From Capsicum annuum (taxonomy: Eukaryota > Streptophyta > Magnoliopsida > Solanales > Solanaceae), in assembly GCF_002878395.1 (NCBI RefSeq), contig NC_061121.1, forward strand, positions 46,720,649-46,784,648: a stretch of 64,000 nucleotides of DNA, in the 5' to 3' direction. The position numbers and the translations under genes are program-made. Shown here piece by piece: positions 48,581-60,486 of the stretch (the stretch's first letter is position 1; every line of letters begins with the position of its first letter). The notes below the pieces were generated by a model. The model saw only the letters and a list, made by a program, of their open reading frames with translations. It ran no database searches and was not told the DNA's origin.

Positions 48581-50060
48581 AAGATTTTGTTGCTCGTAAT
48601 TTGTCAAATTCTAGTATAGTTTAAGATATCGTCCCACAGAGATTGAAAAATCTATTCTACAAATTTATATTATCTTGATTACTTTTTGAGAATCAAATTG
48701 ATGACAGGAGAGTACTTTCTAAATTTTTTTTTTAAATAATATGTAAAGAAATAGTGTTTAGAAGATTATCTTGAAGAGGAAGTTAGGGGTTGTTGAATTC
48801 ACTTGGTATGTTTATTATAATAAAATTATTATTTTAGTAATTTCTACAAAATTGTAGAATAACTTTCTAGACTTGATTTATGTGTTTATGAGGAATAAAG
48901 ACCCCTTGTGAGTAATTTTTAAATCAATAAACTTACTTGAGACAATCTCTCTGCGAGGATACAGATTGAAAGAAATAAGATAAAGACCTCTTAAATCAAC
49001 AATCTATTTGAGTTAATCCCTCCGTGAGGATACAAATTAAAACAAATAAGATAGAGATTATTTAAATCTAAGAAATAATTCGAAATAATCCTTCCGTGAG
49101 GATAAGGATCAAAAGAAGCAATTTCAAAGATTTGAAATAACAAGTGACTAAAAATTATTATTACTTATATTTTGTGAAATACTTATAGTATATTTAGTTT
49201 TCTTCCTAGTGGGAAGTACAACTTAATATAACTATAACTATAATGTAAAATATCAAGTAACGCTAATTTGTAGTTCAAGTATTTCAACACGAAGTATTTA
49301 GCTTCTAAATAAAATCAAGTCTTGAAAGAACTAAAATAAGATTTATATTATACTATTATAACAAATTTCTTTAACGCTCCCAACACAAAGAAATTACTCC
49401 ATTATGGATAAATTAATAAAGAAAAGAAAAAAAATATTATCCTACAAAAGAAAAAGAAAGAAAGAAAAAATAAACTAGACTAATTCTTATATATTGCTTT
49501 TGCTTATGTTGTTGGATGATTAATAATCAAATAAATGTATCTATTTATAGAAAATTATAATGTTGAACCAACGAATGCATTCTTCGAAGTGGTGGTTGTA
49601 ACCGTCAACTTTTAACTTCTTCTTCAAACCTTCACTTGTTTCATTCCTTCACTTGACAGGTGTAAGTAAACTTTGAAGTGGTGATTGTAACCGTCAACTT
49701 GTAACTTGTTCTTCATTCCTTCACTTGTTTCCTTCACTTGACTGGTGTAAGCTTTGAAGTGAAGATCATCATCACCCATGAACTTTGCTACTTCTTCCGA
49801 ACAGTTTCACGGTTGTGGCTATGAAATTGTGGTTACACTCGTGGAATTTTCTTATTTCTTTAATAATTTATTTCTTCTCTTGTATTCTTCTTCCTGTAGA
49901 ATTTGTCAGAAAATATATAATAATATGATATATTTATTTATATTTATTTAAAATAATTAATATTTAATATATATAAATATATAAATATATAAATAAATAT
50001 ATCCATCAATATCTTTTCCTCCAACTTTTATAACTATTTTTTAAAAAAATAGATTTTTTA
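48580..50060. repeat. AT-rich segment with internal direct repeats (possible extra insertion)
   Basis: Starts near TGTTGCTCGTAATTTGTC and includes ATCGTCCCACAGAGATTG. There are three diverged copies of a unit of about 75 bp at 48925-49110 (CCGTGAGGATACAAATTAAA-type). A near-perfect duplication of about 100 bp follows at 49583-49770 (GTAACCGTCAACTT, CCTTCACTTG). No ORF. It interrupts the leader-to-gag layout, so it may be a separate element, but no TSD was found. Confidence 0.45.
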
Positions 50061-50269
50061 AAAATAAAAAAGATCATTTTTGTGGACTTCACGAACTACA
50101 CACACCTGATTCTTAGCTTGATGAGATACGTAGGCAATCCTTATTGAGTTCGGTGATATTCTTAAGGAAAATTTTTGAAAATATTACACCCTGACAGATT
50201 CGTTATCTTTAAAGTCACAATGATAGTAAGGTGGTCAGTTTGTGGTTAAGCTGACACCTCATCCATAAA

Positions 50270-51030
50270 ACACCAAATCCAAAAGTAAAGGAAAAATGAC
50301 CCACAAAGAAGATACAAAGTCCGACAATGAAGAAATGCAAAATCAATTGATTATGTAGGAATTTACATCAATGAAAGAGAAGAAGATGATGGATGTCTTC
50401 CTCTAAGTATAAGAGTCTGAGTACTTTAAGCACTTGCTTTCAGTAGGTAAAACATTTGCTAAAATATTCAAAACTGGAGATATGATTGAAAATGGAATCA
50501 ACTCAAAAAAAATTGCAAAGTCGAGTAGCCCTTAAGGCTACAACTCAGATAATTTAGAATGGTTGAGGATACTTTGGGATCAAGGAGAAAAATAGATAAC
50601 GTAGCAATGATTGTGGAGACTCTATTGATGCTGACGTGCAAATCAATGGCTAAGATGTCAATCTCAAAAATTCAAAAGTTATTCTGTTTCCCACGAGGAA
50701 GGAGTTTTGGTAGTCTGTTTTGATTTTCTTTCTATTTTTTAAATTATTTCAGGATTGTATTTTGGGATCTATCTTGTATTATTTTGTTATCGTTTCTATT
50801 CAGACCCTTCTATCTTTCTCTATCAATAAAATATTTCATCCCTTTTGCTTTTTTCTTTCAATATATATTATTTTCTTTTTTTCCTTTTTTACACAGTTCT
50901 TTATATGGTGATTCTAGTGATATGATATGCATGCTGAATTTTCAGTCAAATCTTATAACCCAATCTAATCCTGAAATATTGGATCAAGAAGTTAAGATTG
51001 AAAAAGATGCATATTAGGAAATAAGTAAAG
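50270..51030 (+). pseudogene. Degraded gag/pol scrap of the Tat/Ogre-like element
   Basis: Around 50450-50570 the frames read GKTFAKIFKTGDMIENGINS and then ALKATTQ-like sequence, resembling the C-terminal part of Tat gag (GEMIENGIKSGKI). Around 50905-51015 a GDSSDMICML...EILDQEVKIEKDAYE stretch resembles the acidic linker before Tat RT. Everything else of pol is absent. Confidence 0.45.
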
Positions 51031-51979
51031 TGGAGAGATGTTTGGCAATCGAGTTATAACCCCACTTTAATAAGATTGAGGCAATCACTTTGCGAATAAA
51101 AATGACTTGGTCTTTAATAATAAGGTCCATCTCTAGTATTTTGAATGAGATTAATCAGATGATATATAGTCTCCACTGTCAGGAGAAGCAAAAGAAAGTT
51201 AGCTCTAAAAAAACATGAATCATCCGTTGTGAGGAAAGTACAACACAAATGGATCTTTATGTTTTACAAGCATGAAAGAAGTGACACATGTGCACGTGCT
51301 GAGTCAAGGTCAATGTTGAAAAATATGTGCATGATCTTTATGTTTCACTCTTAGATTGCATGTTATGTACTTGCATTTTAAGGATTAATGTGATGAAAGC
51401 ATTCCATTCTGCTATCCAAATATCGTGTCATCCTTTGTTATCCTTTTTAAGCTAAAGTTTTATTTTCTTTCATACCTCTATTTTGGGATCAAACTACAGT
51501 TTGAAAAAGTAAAAAAAAAATAGAAGAGAAAAAAATGTCAAAATATGAAAATAAAGTAAAAAAAAATCTCAAAAAGAGAGAGTCAATGTTAGAGTAAAAA
51601 AAAGAAAAAGAAGAAAAAAAATCAAGCAAAAGAACAAGATGTCTGAACTACGTTTGAACTGATTCTTGCTACGGCAAGATACGTAGGCAGCCCTATTCTA
51701 GGTTCGATTTGACCAAATAAAATTCAAATTACCCAATTTAAAAAAGATTAGGGCAAAAGTTGTTTTCTTTATGAGTCGATTCAAAAGGTTATAAATCTCA
51801 CCCTATATTATATACATATTGAGTCTTATGCATCCCTTTCTGTCTAACCCACCTAAAGACAAAGTTACAATCAAAGAAAGACCTTCAGATCAATCTCTGA
51901 GAATGTCAAGGGTAAGCATATTATGGGTATATGATGTTCCATATTTTGGGCACCACTTTTCCTTCATCAACAATAAATA
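51031..51979 (+). other. Non-coding part of the Tat/Ogre-like internal region
   Basis: Contains an A-rich tract (51500-51640). A block GAACTACGTTTGAACTGATT...GATACGTAGGCAG at 51648-51692 also occurs near 50093 and 54399. No gene. Confidence 0.45.
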
Positions 51980-52185
51980 TGTGAGAAATGAAAAAGAGAG
52001 TCTTATTGGTGAAAATCCCTACGGGCACTATAAGGTGATAGTGACCTGAGAAAAATAAAAAAGAGAGAGTCTTATAGGTGAAAATCCTCATGGACACCAT
52101 AAGACGACAATAAATTTTGAAAAAAATAAAAATAAGAGAGGCTTGCTGGCGAAAATTCTTTGAGGCGCCACTAGTCAAATGAAGC
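51980..52185 (+). repeat. Tandem repeat, unit about 68 bp, three copies
   Basis: Three successive units of GAGAGTCTTATTGGTGAAAA...GGCACTATAAGGTGATAGTG type, each diverged. Such GAAAA-CC-GGCACC repeats recur in Tat/Ogre internal regions. Confidence 0.6.
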
Positions 52186-53089
52186 TTGTAATCTAGAGAA
52201 AACAAGTTCAAGAGTAGCTCGGCTTTAAATTCAGTAAGTTGGCAAAGTCGACAAATGATTAGGATGGGAAAGATCAGGTTGCCTAATCCAAATGCATGTC
52301 ATAATTGCTTGAGCTAGCTACCACCCCTACATAAGTTTTTCTTTTCTCATTTTTTAAAAAAAGATGTCTATTATTTTTTCTTTTCTTTCTATATTTTTAT
52401 TTTTATTTTTGTGTTTTTGTTTTTAAAAGAAAAATCATTATCATAATTTTTTTTGTATTTTTTGAGTCAAATTTACTACAAGACAAGTGAGAAAGGATTT
52501 CAAAACTTGCTACCAACTCCTTCAATTGCACAAAGTAATGTAAAAGACCCGTACACAAGGACGACATGATCTAAAGTGAAGCAAAGTATCTGAAGAATAT
52601 TTATTAGCAAACAGATTATGAACTCAATATAATACAAAGTTTACTTGGAAATACCGTGGGACAAAGATACTATTTTTGCTTCAGAGTCTTTCTTAATAGT
52701 CCGAGTTTGGATCAATTGTGCATCAAGTAAATGATAGGTCAACAGTTTGAAGCAAGTTAAATGTGACAAGTGCAAGAGTAGTTGCCTCCAAAAGCTAAAG
52801 ACACAAACCAACCACCACAATTTAAAAATTATAATTTTTCTTTGTTTGAAATAGAGATGGAATGTTGCCTTCACGTCAAAGGCTTTAAATACTAGATATC
52901 AAAGGGTGCAATTCTGCACTTCTGTCAACGCAAGAAGCAAATATTTTTCTTTCTTGAAAGATGCACTTTTTGAAATTATTTATGGCCCGAATTCACCCTC
53001 TTTACTGTACTTTTCAAAAGTTATGATCTGGTGGCACTCACAAAATCTTTCTAGTACAAACTGGGGCAAAAATTTTGGTTGTATTGTAT
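52186..53089 (+). other. Non-coding Tat/Ogre-like internal sequence
   Basis: AT-rich, with T-rich tracts at 52335-52470. Short ORFs at 52641-52874 (minus) and 52906-53196 (plus) show no domain. Confidence 0.5.
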
Positions 53090-53860
53090 GGGATTTTACT
53101 TTTCCGCTCAGGACCCTCCTAAATAATGAGATTTTATTTTCAGCTCAGGACCCTCTTGGATATTGGGATTTTACTTTCTGTTCAAGACCCTCCTAGATAA
53201 TGGGACTTTACTTTCAACTCAGGACCCTCCTGGATAATCAATTTTACTTTCAGCTCAGGATCCTCCTAGATAATTTTACTTCCAGCTGAGGACCTTCCTA
53301 GATAATGGGACTTTACTTTCAGCTCAGGACCTCCTGGATAATGAAATTTTACTTTTCAGCTCAATACCTTCTGAATAATAGAATTTTACTTTCAGCTCAG
53401 GACCCTCTAGGATAATGAGATTTTATATTCAACTCAGGACCCTCATTATCCTAGATGATAAGATTTTACTTTCAGCTTAGGAACCTCCTGGATAATGGAA
53501 TTTTACTTTCAGATCAGGACCCTCCTGAATAATTGGCTTCATTTTCTGCTCGGGACCCTCTTGGATAATGAGACTTTATTTTCTGCTCAGGACCCTTATG
53601 GATAATGGGACTTTACTTTTCAGCTCAGTCCCTCCTGGATAATGGGACTTTACTTTCAGCTCAGGACTCTTCTGGATAATGGGATTTTACTTTTATCTCT
53701 TACTTTCAGCTCAGGACCTTCCTAGATAATGGGACTTTATTTTCTGCTCAGGACACTCCTAGATAATGGGACTTTACTTTTCTATTCAAGACTCTCCTGG
53801 ATAATGGGATTTTACTTTCAGCTTAGGACCCTCCTGGATAATGGGACTTCACTTTTCTAG
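53090..53860 (+). repeat. Minisatellite array, unit about 36 bp, roughly 20 copies, upstream of the 3' LTR
   Basis: Monomer approximately TTTTACTTTCAGCTCAGGAC + CCTCCTGGATAATGGGA, repeated with substitutions and small indels across 770 bp. Its place between the coding remnant and the 3' LTR matches the hypervariable 3' region described for Tat/Ogre elements, which can seed satellite DNA. Confidence 0.9.
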
Positions 53861-54564
53861 TTCACTATTTACTTTGAGTTCAGGAACATATTTAGAGAAC
53901 AGGAATTACTTTCAGTTTTGAAGCTCAGGACGCCAGCTTAAAATATAGGGTGAAGATTTTAAATTGCAAGTTCAGAAGTTCGCCTGGAGAATAGGAAGAA
54001 GATTATCAATTGTATGTTCATAAGCTCGCTGGAGAATAGTGTGAATATTTTTTGCAAGTTCAGAAGCCCGCCTGGAGAACATGGCCATTTTCATTCTTCA
54101 AAGTCAGAAGTGTCCGTCTGAAGAATACGCCAATTTTCAAGTTCCTCTCCAATACCAACAGTCGACATGGAGGAATATTTTACTTTTCAAGTTCAACTCA
54201 AAATAACGACTATCGCACCACTTGAGAAGTGCTGAAGATTCACATCAAGATTTTAGAAAAGCTGCATAGATAGGATCTTTCACTTGAATCTTCACTTTTA
54301 TTTTGTTTCTCATTTGGATGTAAAGCAGAATTCGTGAACCAGGGACTCGAGGGAACCTCACTAGACCTCTAACTCACTGTCTCACCATTTTACCTTTTTG
54401 AACTACACGTGATCTGATTTCTTTGTAACCTAGAACATGTAGGCGGTCCAAAATTAGGATTTGATCATATTTTCTTTTCCTTTTCTCTACCCTTTCAAAT
54501 AATCGGGGGGTCAAAACTTGTCTCATTGTCTACTTCTTTTTATGAAAACTCTTTGTATTTTCAA
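53861..54564 (+). other. Region between the minisatellite and polypurine tract
   Basis: Contains diverged TTCAGAAG-CTCGCCTGGAGAATA units at 53960-54085 (three copies). A third GAACTACACGTGATCTGATT block lies at 54399. No coding content. Confidence 0.5.
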
Positions 54565-54580
54565 ACAAAGAGGGGCAAAA
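54565..54580 (+). other. Polypurine tract of the Tat/Ogre-like element
   Basis: ACAAAGAGGGGCAAAA, a purine run directly abutting the TG of the 3' LTR, as needed for plus-strand priming. Confidence 0.75.
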
Positions 54581-55308
54581 TGTATACACGTAATTTTTGA
54601 CCTTTTCCTAAAATTTTACCTATTTTTAGCATCAAAAAATTATTTTTCGTCTAAAATTTGTTTCAACTTTTATTTTCATTTTAGTAGGTTTTATTTGAAA
54701 ATTTATAAAAATATTTTTCTTTAAAAATAGAGTTACATTTTTTTAGGATATGTTTTATTTTATTTTTGAAATAATAATAAGAAATTTTTTAAAAATATAT
54801 TTTTCTTTTAATTTAGATTTTAAATAAATAAGCTAGTAATTTTAGTATTCTTTATAGGCTTTTATTATATTTTTCTTAAGCATAAAAATTAATTAGTTCA
54901 TATTTTTTTATTATTTTTTTATATTAAAAAAATCTTATCCTAAAAAACTACCTACATCCATCTGCAACCCCTCCAATTTTCAAATTCCTATCCATCAAAC
55001 TCTTTATCCCCACGTTTTCCCAACTTCCCTACATCCCTCCTCCCCGCGTTCACTCACAATAACAACACAATATAAACTCTCATGCACACACAATACTAAG
55101 ATATATCTACACATGCTCAAAGAAGGCATAAACTGAGAAAAGTGAGAAGAGGACATGGGCAGTTAGTGAGAAAAGATTCGTAAAAACAAAGAGAAAAAAG
55201 ACTGAAAAAATAGAAGAACACTTACAAAAAAAGTGACCCAGAGTAAGCAGTACAACATTAAAGCATTGACAGTTATAAGCATAGAGCATTGACAGTTATA
55301 AACATATA

Positions 55309-55580
55309 CAGGGGCGAATCCAAGATTTAAAAGTTGTGGGTGCTTACTTTCTTTAAGAAAAAAATGTGGTGCTATCAGGAATCAAGCCCACGCCACTTTA
55401 GGCATCAAGGTGCCTAAATTCCATACCAAAGCCAAAGCATCCAACAACCATTTTTGTCTATGGGTGCTTAACAATCCATTATAACTGATTTTACTATATT
55501 TTTAATATAAATATATAAAAGTTTTATGGAGGTCAATAGGTGCTCAAGCACTCGACACGGACTACGTGGATCCGCCCCTG
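55309..55580. mobile_element. hAT MITE in the 3' LTR
   Basis: CAGGGGCGAATCC and GGATCCGCCCCTG form terminal inverted repeats. AACATATA is duplicated exactly (55301-55308 and 55581-55588). The 5' LTR lacks it, giving an empty-site comparison. Confidence 0.85.
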
Positions 55581-55596
55581 AACATATAAAAAGAAA

Positions 55597-55801
55597 AAAA
55601 AAAGGGGCAGCCCGATGCACTAAAGCTACCGCTATGCGCGGTGTCCGGGGAAGGGTCTCACCACAAGGGTGTATCATACGCATCCTTGCCTTGCATTACT
55701 GCCAGAGGCTGTTTTCAAGGCTTGAACCCATGACCTCTTGGTCACATGGCAGCAACTTTACCAGTTACTCCAAGGCTCCCCTTCACTCCAAGGCTCCCCT
55801 G
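55597..55801 (-). mobile_element. Au-type SINE in the 3' LTR
   Basis: Minus-strand order: GGAGTAACTGGTAAAGTTGC (box A region), GTCATGGGTTCAAGCC (box B), GAGACCCTTCCCCGGACACC, GCATCGGGCTGCCCC, then a T tail. The duplication AACATATAAAAAGAAA / AACGTATAAAAAGAAA (55581-55596, 55802-55817) flanks it. It is absent from the 5' LTR. Confidence 0.85.
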
Positions 55802-57783
55802 AACGTATAAAAAGAAATTGAGAGAAAACACACAAACACAGAAAGAGAGACGAGAGAAAAGAGAGCAACAAGTAGGAAGAAAACAAAGAAAATGAGAGGA
55901 AAAGAAGCGATGAGTTGAGTTTGCGGTCTTGTTCGAGTTTTCGGTTGACATTTCTATTCTTACATACTTTTAATTCACCACACATGTTCTTATTCGATCC
56001 TACACTATTTTATTTTGTAAGTTTTGTTGCGAATGAAATCATAAATAAAGTTGTTCAAATGATTTCATGGACTATTTAGTATATGTGGTTTCTTTAGTGT
56101 CATATTTTTATTTATGTGATTATTTGAACCAGTGTATGTCATTGATTATTTGTTGAAATTGATCCTAGATATTGAGATATCCATCTAAAATAAAGAAGGA
56201 AAATATATGTGATGATTTGGTTTCCATAGAAAAGACCTTAACGTCACACCCCCTTGACTATATGTTATGCATGCACACCAACAGAAGAGAAAATTGAAAA
56301 AGAAAGAAAGAAAAACATGCAAAGGGAAAAGATAGACACACAAACATGTACGTAAATGACCCATGCACTCACAAACCTAGAATAATAGAAACAAAAAGAG
56401 AGAAAAAAAGCGAGAACACTGAAGCAGCAGGGAAAAAAGAGACGAAGAAAAACAATATGAAAAAAGAAAACAGAAAAAATGACGAGAAAAAAAGAAAAAA
56501 AGAGTGTCAAGTTGAATTTGGGTTCATGTTCGAGTTTTTGATGATAATGTCCGTGCTTTCTTTTAGTTAGTTGATCACACAGATTCTTATGCAATTTCGC
56601 ACTTTTATTTTTATAAATTTTATTGTGGATCAAAATTTTGTTAAAAAAAAATTATTCATGAAGAATATTTTCTAGTTGCAAGGTAATGGCCTTTGAAAGT
56701 TGTATTACTCTTCAATGTCTACTTTTAATTATTTAGTTATTGCAATTGTTTTGTATTTTATTTAATTTGTTTGTCTCGTTAAGCAAATATTCATGTGTAC
56801 TTTGTAAATATATTAACGGAGTGAATTTTAATATCCTGCTTCGATTAAATCCACCAATGTATAATTTTCTGTTTACTATCAGTTATTTATAATATTTCCT
56901 CTAATCAAGTCAATATTAATTACAACTAATTCTAGTTGAGAAATCATGTCGAATAATAAGAACAGTACTTTTTAATAATACAAAATTTTCAGCATCATTG
57001 TTATTTTAAAAGAAAGCAAGTTAGTTAATAATTATTATTAGTTTGATTATTTGTTTATTGGAAATGAGTTTGCAAATAAAATGCATGGGTCATTTAGTCA
57101 TTTATTATTTGGTGTGAAGGATATGTTATGTTATTATCTTAAGGACTTGACATGATATATGATTAGACATCCACAAAAATACCATGAATATTAGGGAGAT
57201 GAGTTTTCATTGGTAATAATGCTCAAGTTCAAATTCGTGATTAATTGTTAAATGAAAATAGTAATGATATTTGCTCAAGATATATTCAGTTATATCCTCC
57301 AATAAAATATGATTTAGTTAGGTATGAATGAATATGTCTTGAAGAGTTTCATGTGAGATAGAATAAGATGATTATGAATTTATACAAGATCCATCATAAT
57401 TGAGAAAGAAAAAAAGAAAAAACCTAAGGGAGCGAGATGAGTTGTGGATTATTCCAAGGCTCGTTGAAAATTTGAAAGAAAAAGTGAAAAAGAATAAAAA
57501 TGGATAACATAAAACTGTCTCAAGTTTACAAGAGACGAACGAATACCATTAACGCTATAAAATCTTTAGGCACACTTTAATATATTTTTCTTGATTAAGA
57601 TGTGGCGTATGCATCTTTTTGAGACATTTAAAAATAATTTGAGGATGCAATAATGCACCTTGGCAAAGATCGTTCGAAAAATTAACTTTTAATAGTCTAA
57701 TCCAAGAGGTATAGACAGATGTTATTGGCATAATAAAAATGAGCGAATCAAGGCCTACAAACATAATTTATCCAAATAGTTTA

Positions 57784-60203
57784 TGTAACATCCCGAAAAT
57801 CTATCCCGAGAAGTCACACGGTGCTTAGGACAACAAGTTATCCCAAGCTACCCCTTCTACTGGCATAACTCATAAGCAACTGAATGATATGCATAAAATG
57901 ACTAAGTTTACTGTGCGGAACAATAATAATGATGGAATTTGTGAAAATACAATGCTGATACAACTTTTACATTCTGATAAGGTCTGAAAGAGGGATTGAA
58001 AATACATAACTAACTCTAACTGACATCTGTAAAGCCTCTACTATACTGACTATAGATAGCTAGGACGCGACCCCAACTATCACTAGTCAATACATAAGAG
58101 TAAGAAAGTAAAGTACATAAATAACATCTAACTAAAGTCCCCGAAGTAGGAGGACTCGTCATCTGCTGGCTGGAATCTGCAAGTTGTTTGAATATGGTAT
58201 GTGTGCTACAACTTGTACCTACATTATGAGACAATGTAGCACATATACATATATGTGGATCAGTACTTTGAGGATGTACTGAGTATATGGGGTGAAATGC
58301 ATCAGTAAAATATTATCTCATCATCATAATTTATAAAATAATGCATGCTAAATGTAAATAACTCACATAAGCTGGAATATCTGAAATACTGAAATATGTA
58401 GTAATAAGAAGAAAAACATACTTTATAAATCTTGTGAGCCATAACATTTAGTTCTAAAAATTATACTTGTATTCTCCCTTTAAATCATTTTGTCTAAGTG
58501 TAGAAGGACTCACTACTGAATCTGAAATCTGAAGGCTGAAATCTATAGTTATTATCTTTTCTGTAAGGTATAATCTGAGTAAAACTTGTGAGCCTTTACA
58601 CTTAGTTTCTTAAAAGCATTTCTGTTCTTATTTTACTATTAAGGAGAATACTTTATCTCTTATCTACAAGGAAATACATTAAAACTGTTCTGAAAACTGT
58701 TAATTTTATTAGTAGAAAGGTTCTCTTAACCGACATAAATCATGTGAGCTAACATGGAGTCCAATGTCTCGTTCTCCTAAGGAAGAAACCTCACGTTGGG
58801 GAGAGGTGTCATACTCTTACCAGGGAGCATATCCTGAGCTAAGTGATAACATCTGTAACTATCATCCACATAAAAGTAGGAATAATCTGATAATTTGTAC
58901 CTACGTTGGCTACGTAGTTTTGTGAAAGTAGGATACGTTAAACCCACACTTCTCACTCGATGCTAAATACTACTCCCTTTTTATTTGCTACGCTCGTTCT
59001 GTTGGAAATCCACTTTAAAACTAGCATAAGGGTTTATATAAAACCAATTATGCATTAATCTGATAAAATCTGTAATAATCTGAAAAGTGGATTTCAAAAA
59101 TAATTCTGAGGATCAAAAGATTAAAACTATATTGCAAATCTGATATAATCAGCTCATAAGGTGCTTAAAGCATCATTTTTCTCAAAATCTCAACATATAA
59201 ACTTAGGACTTAAAACTCATTTATCAAACTCATGTCAAATATCATAATAATTATGCTTGATAATGAAAACAATGATAATTCATCTCAAAATCTGGAAATT
59301 ACTGCATTAAGCATGAAAATATGAAAATAAACATGTAACTCAACCTATAATTCACTTGAAATCTCATGATCTCGTAAATGGTAACGTTGGGTATGAACCC
59401 TAATTTCAATTTCATGAAAAATTATATAATATTAAATAACTTTGTAATTTAAAATAAGTTTTGGGCACAAGGATGAAAGGGTCCTTGTTCATAACTCCCA
59501 CATACCTTGTTGGATGATTAGATGAAGAAACCTTGAATTTTGGATTCCTATTGAGTTCTTGATGATGGGTTCTTGATTACCTTGCCTTGGGACCCCTTTA
59601 TTTTAAGCTTCCTTGAAGAATCTATGAAGAATTTGGATTTCTTAGAGAAGGGGCTTTTGGTTTCTAGGGTTTTGTTTTTGAAGGGAAAGTGCTTATAATA
59701 AGCTTAAATCTTATGTTTGGACGGATTGGGGCCTTGGAAATTGGCCAAAATGCCCTTTTTAAACTTTAAGTTGAAACGAGAAAATGCAACATTTTTTTCG
59801 ATTTGGTTGGCCACCGCAATGTGCCATAATCGCGGTGGCTCACTAGAAAAGGACGAGTGGGAACTGGGCATTCTCCGCGATGCAAAGCTATCGTGGTGCC
59901 CCTTGGATTGCCATTTTGGCCCTTGGCGCGACGCGCTAGAATCGCGAAGTCTCATTAGAATGGGACAATTGAAAAAATGGGCTTCTCCACAAGCGGGGCT
60001 ATCGCGGAGGGCCACTGGAATTCAATAATTATGGATTTTGCCTTCTCCGCGATGCGCTGAGAGTCCAGGTGGCATACTGTTTTACTAAAAACGCTCTAAT
60101 TTCTTCACCGAGTGTTAGAATTGGGCGAATTTAGTATCAATGAAAAGCTTATTCTTGACATTCCAGGGACGAATTTAAGCTAGGAAAAGTATGGGGTATT
60201 ACA
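57784..60203. mobile_element. Solo LTR of a Ty3/gypsy-type element, 2.4 kb
   Basis: TGTAACATCCCGAAAATC at one end and GGGGTATTACA at the other, flanked by GTTTA (57779-57783) and TTTTA (60204-60208). The uninterrupted target, ATAGTTTAAGTTAAA, is present in the 5' LTR at about 47650. No internal region is present. The TGTAACAYCCC...TTACA form is common for chromovirus LTRs in Solanaceae; the lineage is inferred. Short ORFs inside (58016-58234, 59704-60028) have no domain. Confidence 0.7.
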
Positions 60204-60486
60204 TTTTAAGTTAAGTATAAGTTGATAAAAGCAACCATGCTAGAATTACGGGACTCGTGGGGTGCCTCATACCTTTTCCTTGATCAACAGAATTCCTTAC
60301 TCGATCTTCTATTTTTGCAGACCAATGAATATTTATTTTCTTTTGATTAGGGATTCAATAAGGTGATGTGGAACACCACAACTCAATTTCAAGTGGCAAC
60401 TTTGTTAATAAAATAACTCTATTCAAAATCGTCACTTTAGTTGGAAAAATCCTTCGACCTCAACGAAAAAGGGGTGTTTCAATAGT

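Larger units (their letters stand above)
38234..60481 (+). mobile_element. Non-autonomous Tat/Ogre-like LTR retrotransposon (22 kb with its own insertions)
   Basis: LTRs begin TGTAGACAC (38234) and TGTATACAC (54581) and end at GGGGTGTGAAA (about 47932) and GGGGTGTTTCA (60481). The flanking 5-bp repeat is GTAGT (38229-38233) and ATAGT (60482-60486). The sequence after the 5' LTR, TTGCGACTCTGCTGGGGA (47938-47955), resembles the tRNA-Arg primer site of Tat/Ogre elements. A purine tract ACAAAGAGGGGCAAAA (54565-54580) abuts the 3' LTR. Only a scrap of gag remains between, so it depended on partners. Without inserted elements each LTR is about 3.0 kb. Confidence 0.8.
54581..60481 (+). repeat. 3' LTR of the Tat/Ogre-like element (with three insertions)
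   Basis: Aligns end to end with the 5' LTR after removing a hAT MITE, an Au SINE and a solo LTR. Net about 2.97 kb. A small extra duplication of GAGCATTGACAGTTATAA at 55260-55300 is specific to this copy. Confidence 0.8.

Noticed and set aside
59704..60028. Overlapping 103-codon ORFs on both strands
   Set aside because: They lie inside the solo LTR; no recognisable domain, and overlapping open frames on both strands reflect GC-richer LTR sequence.
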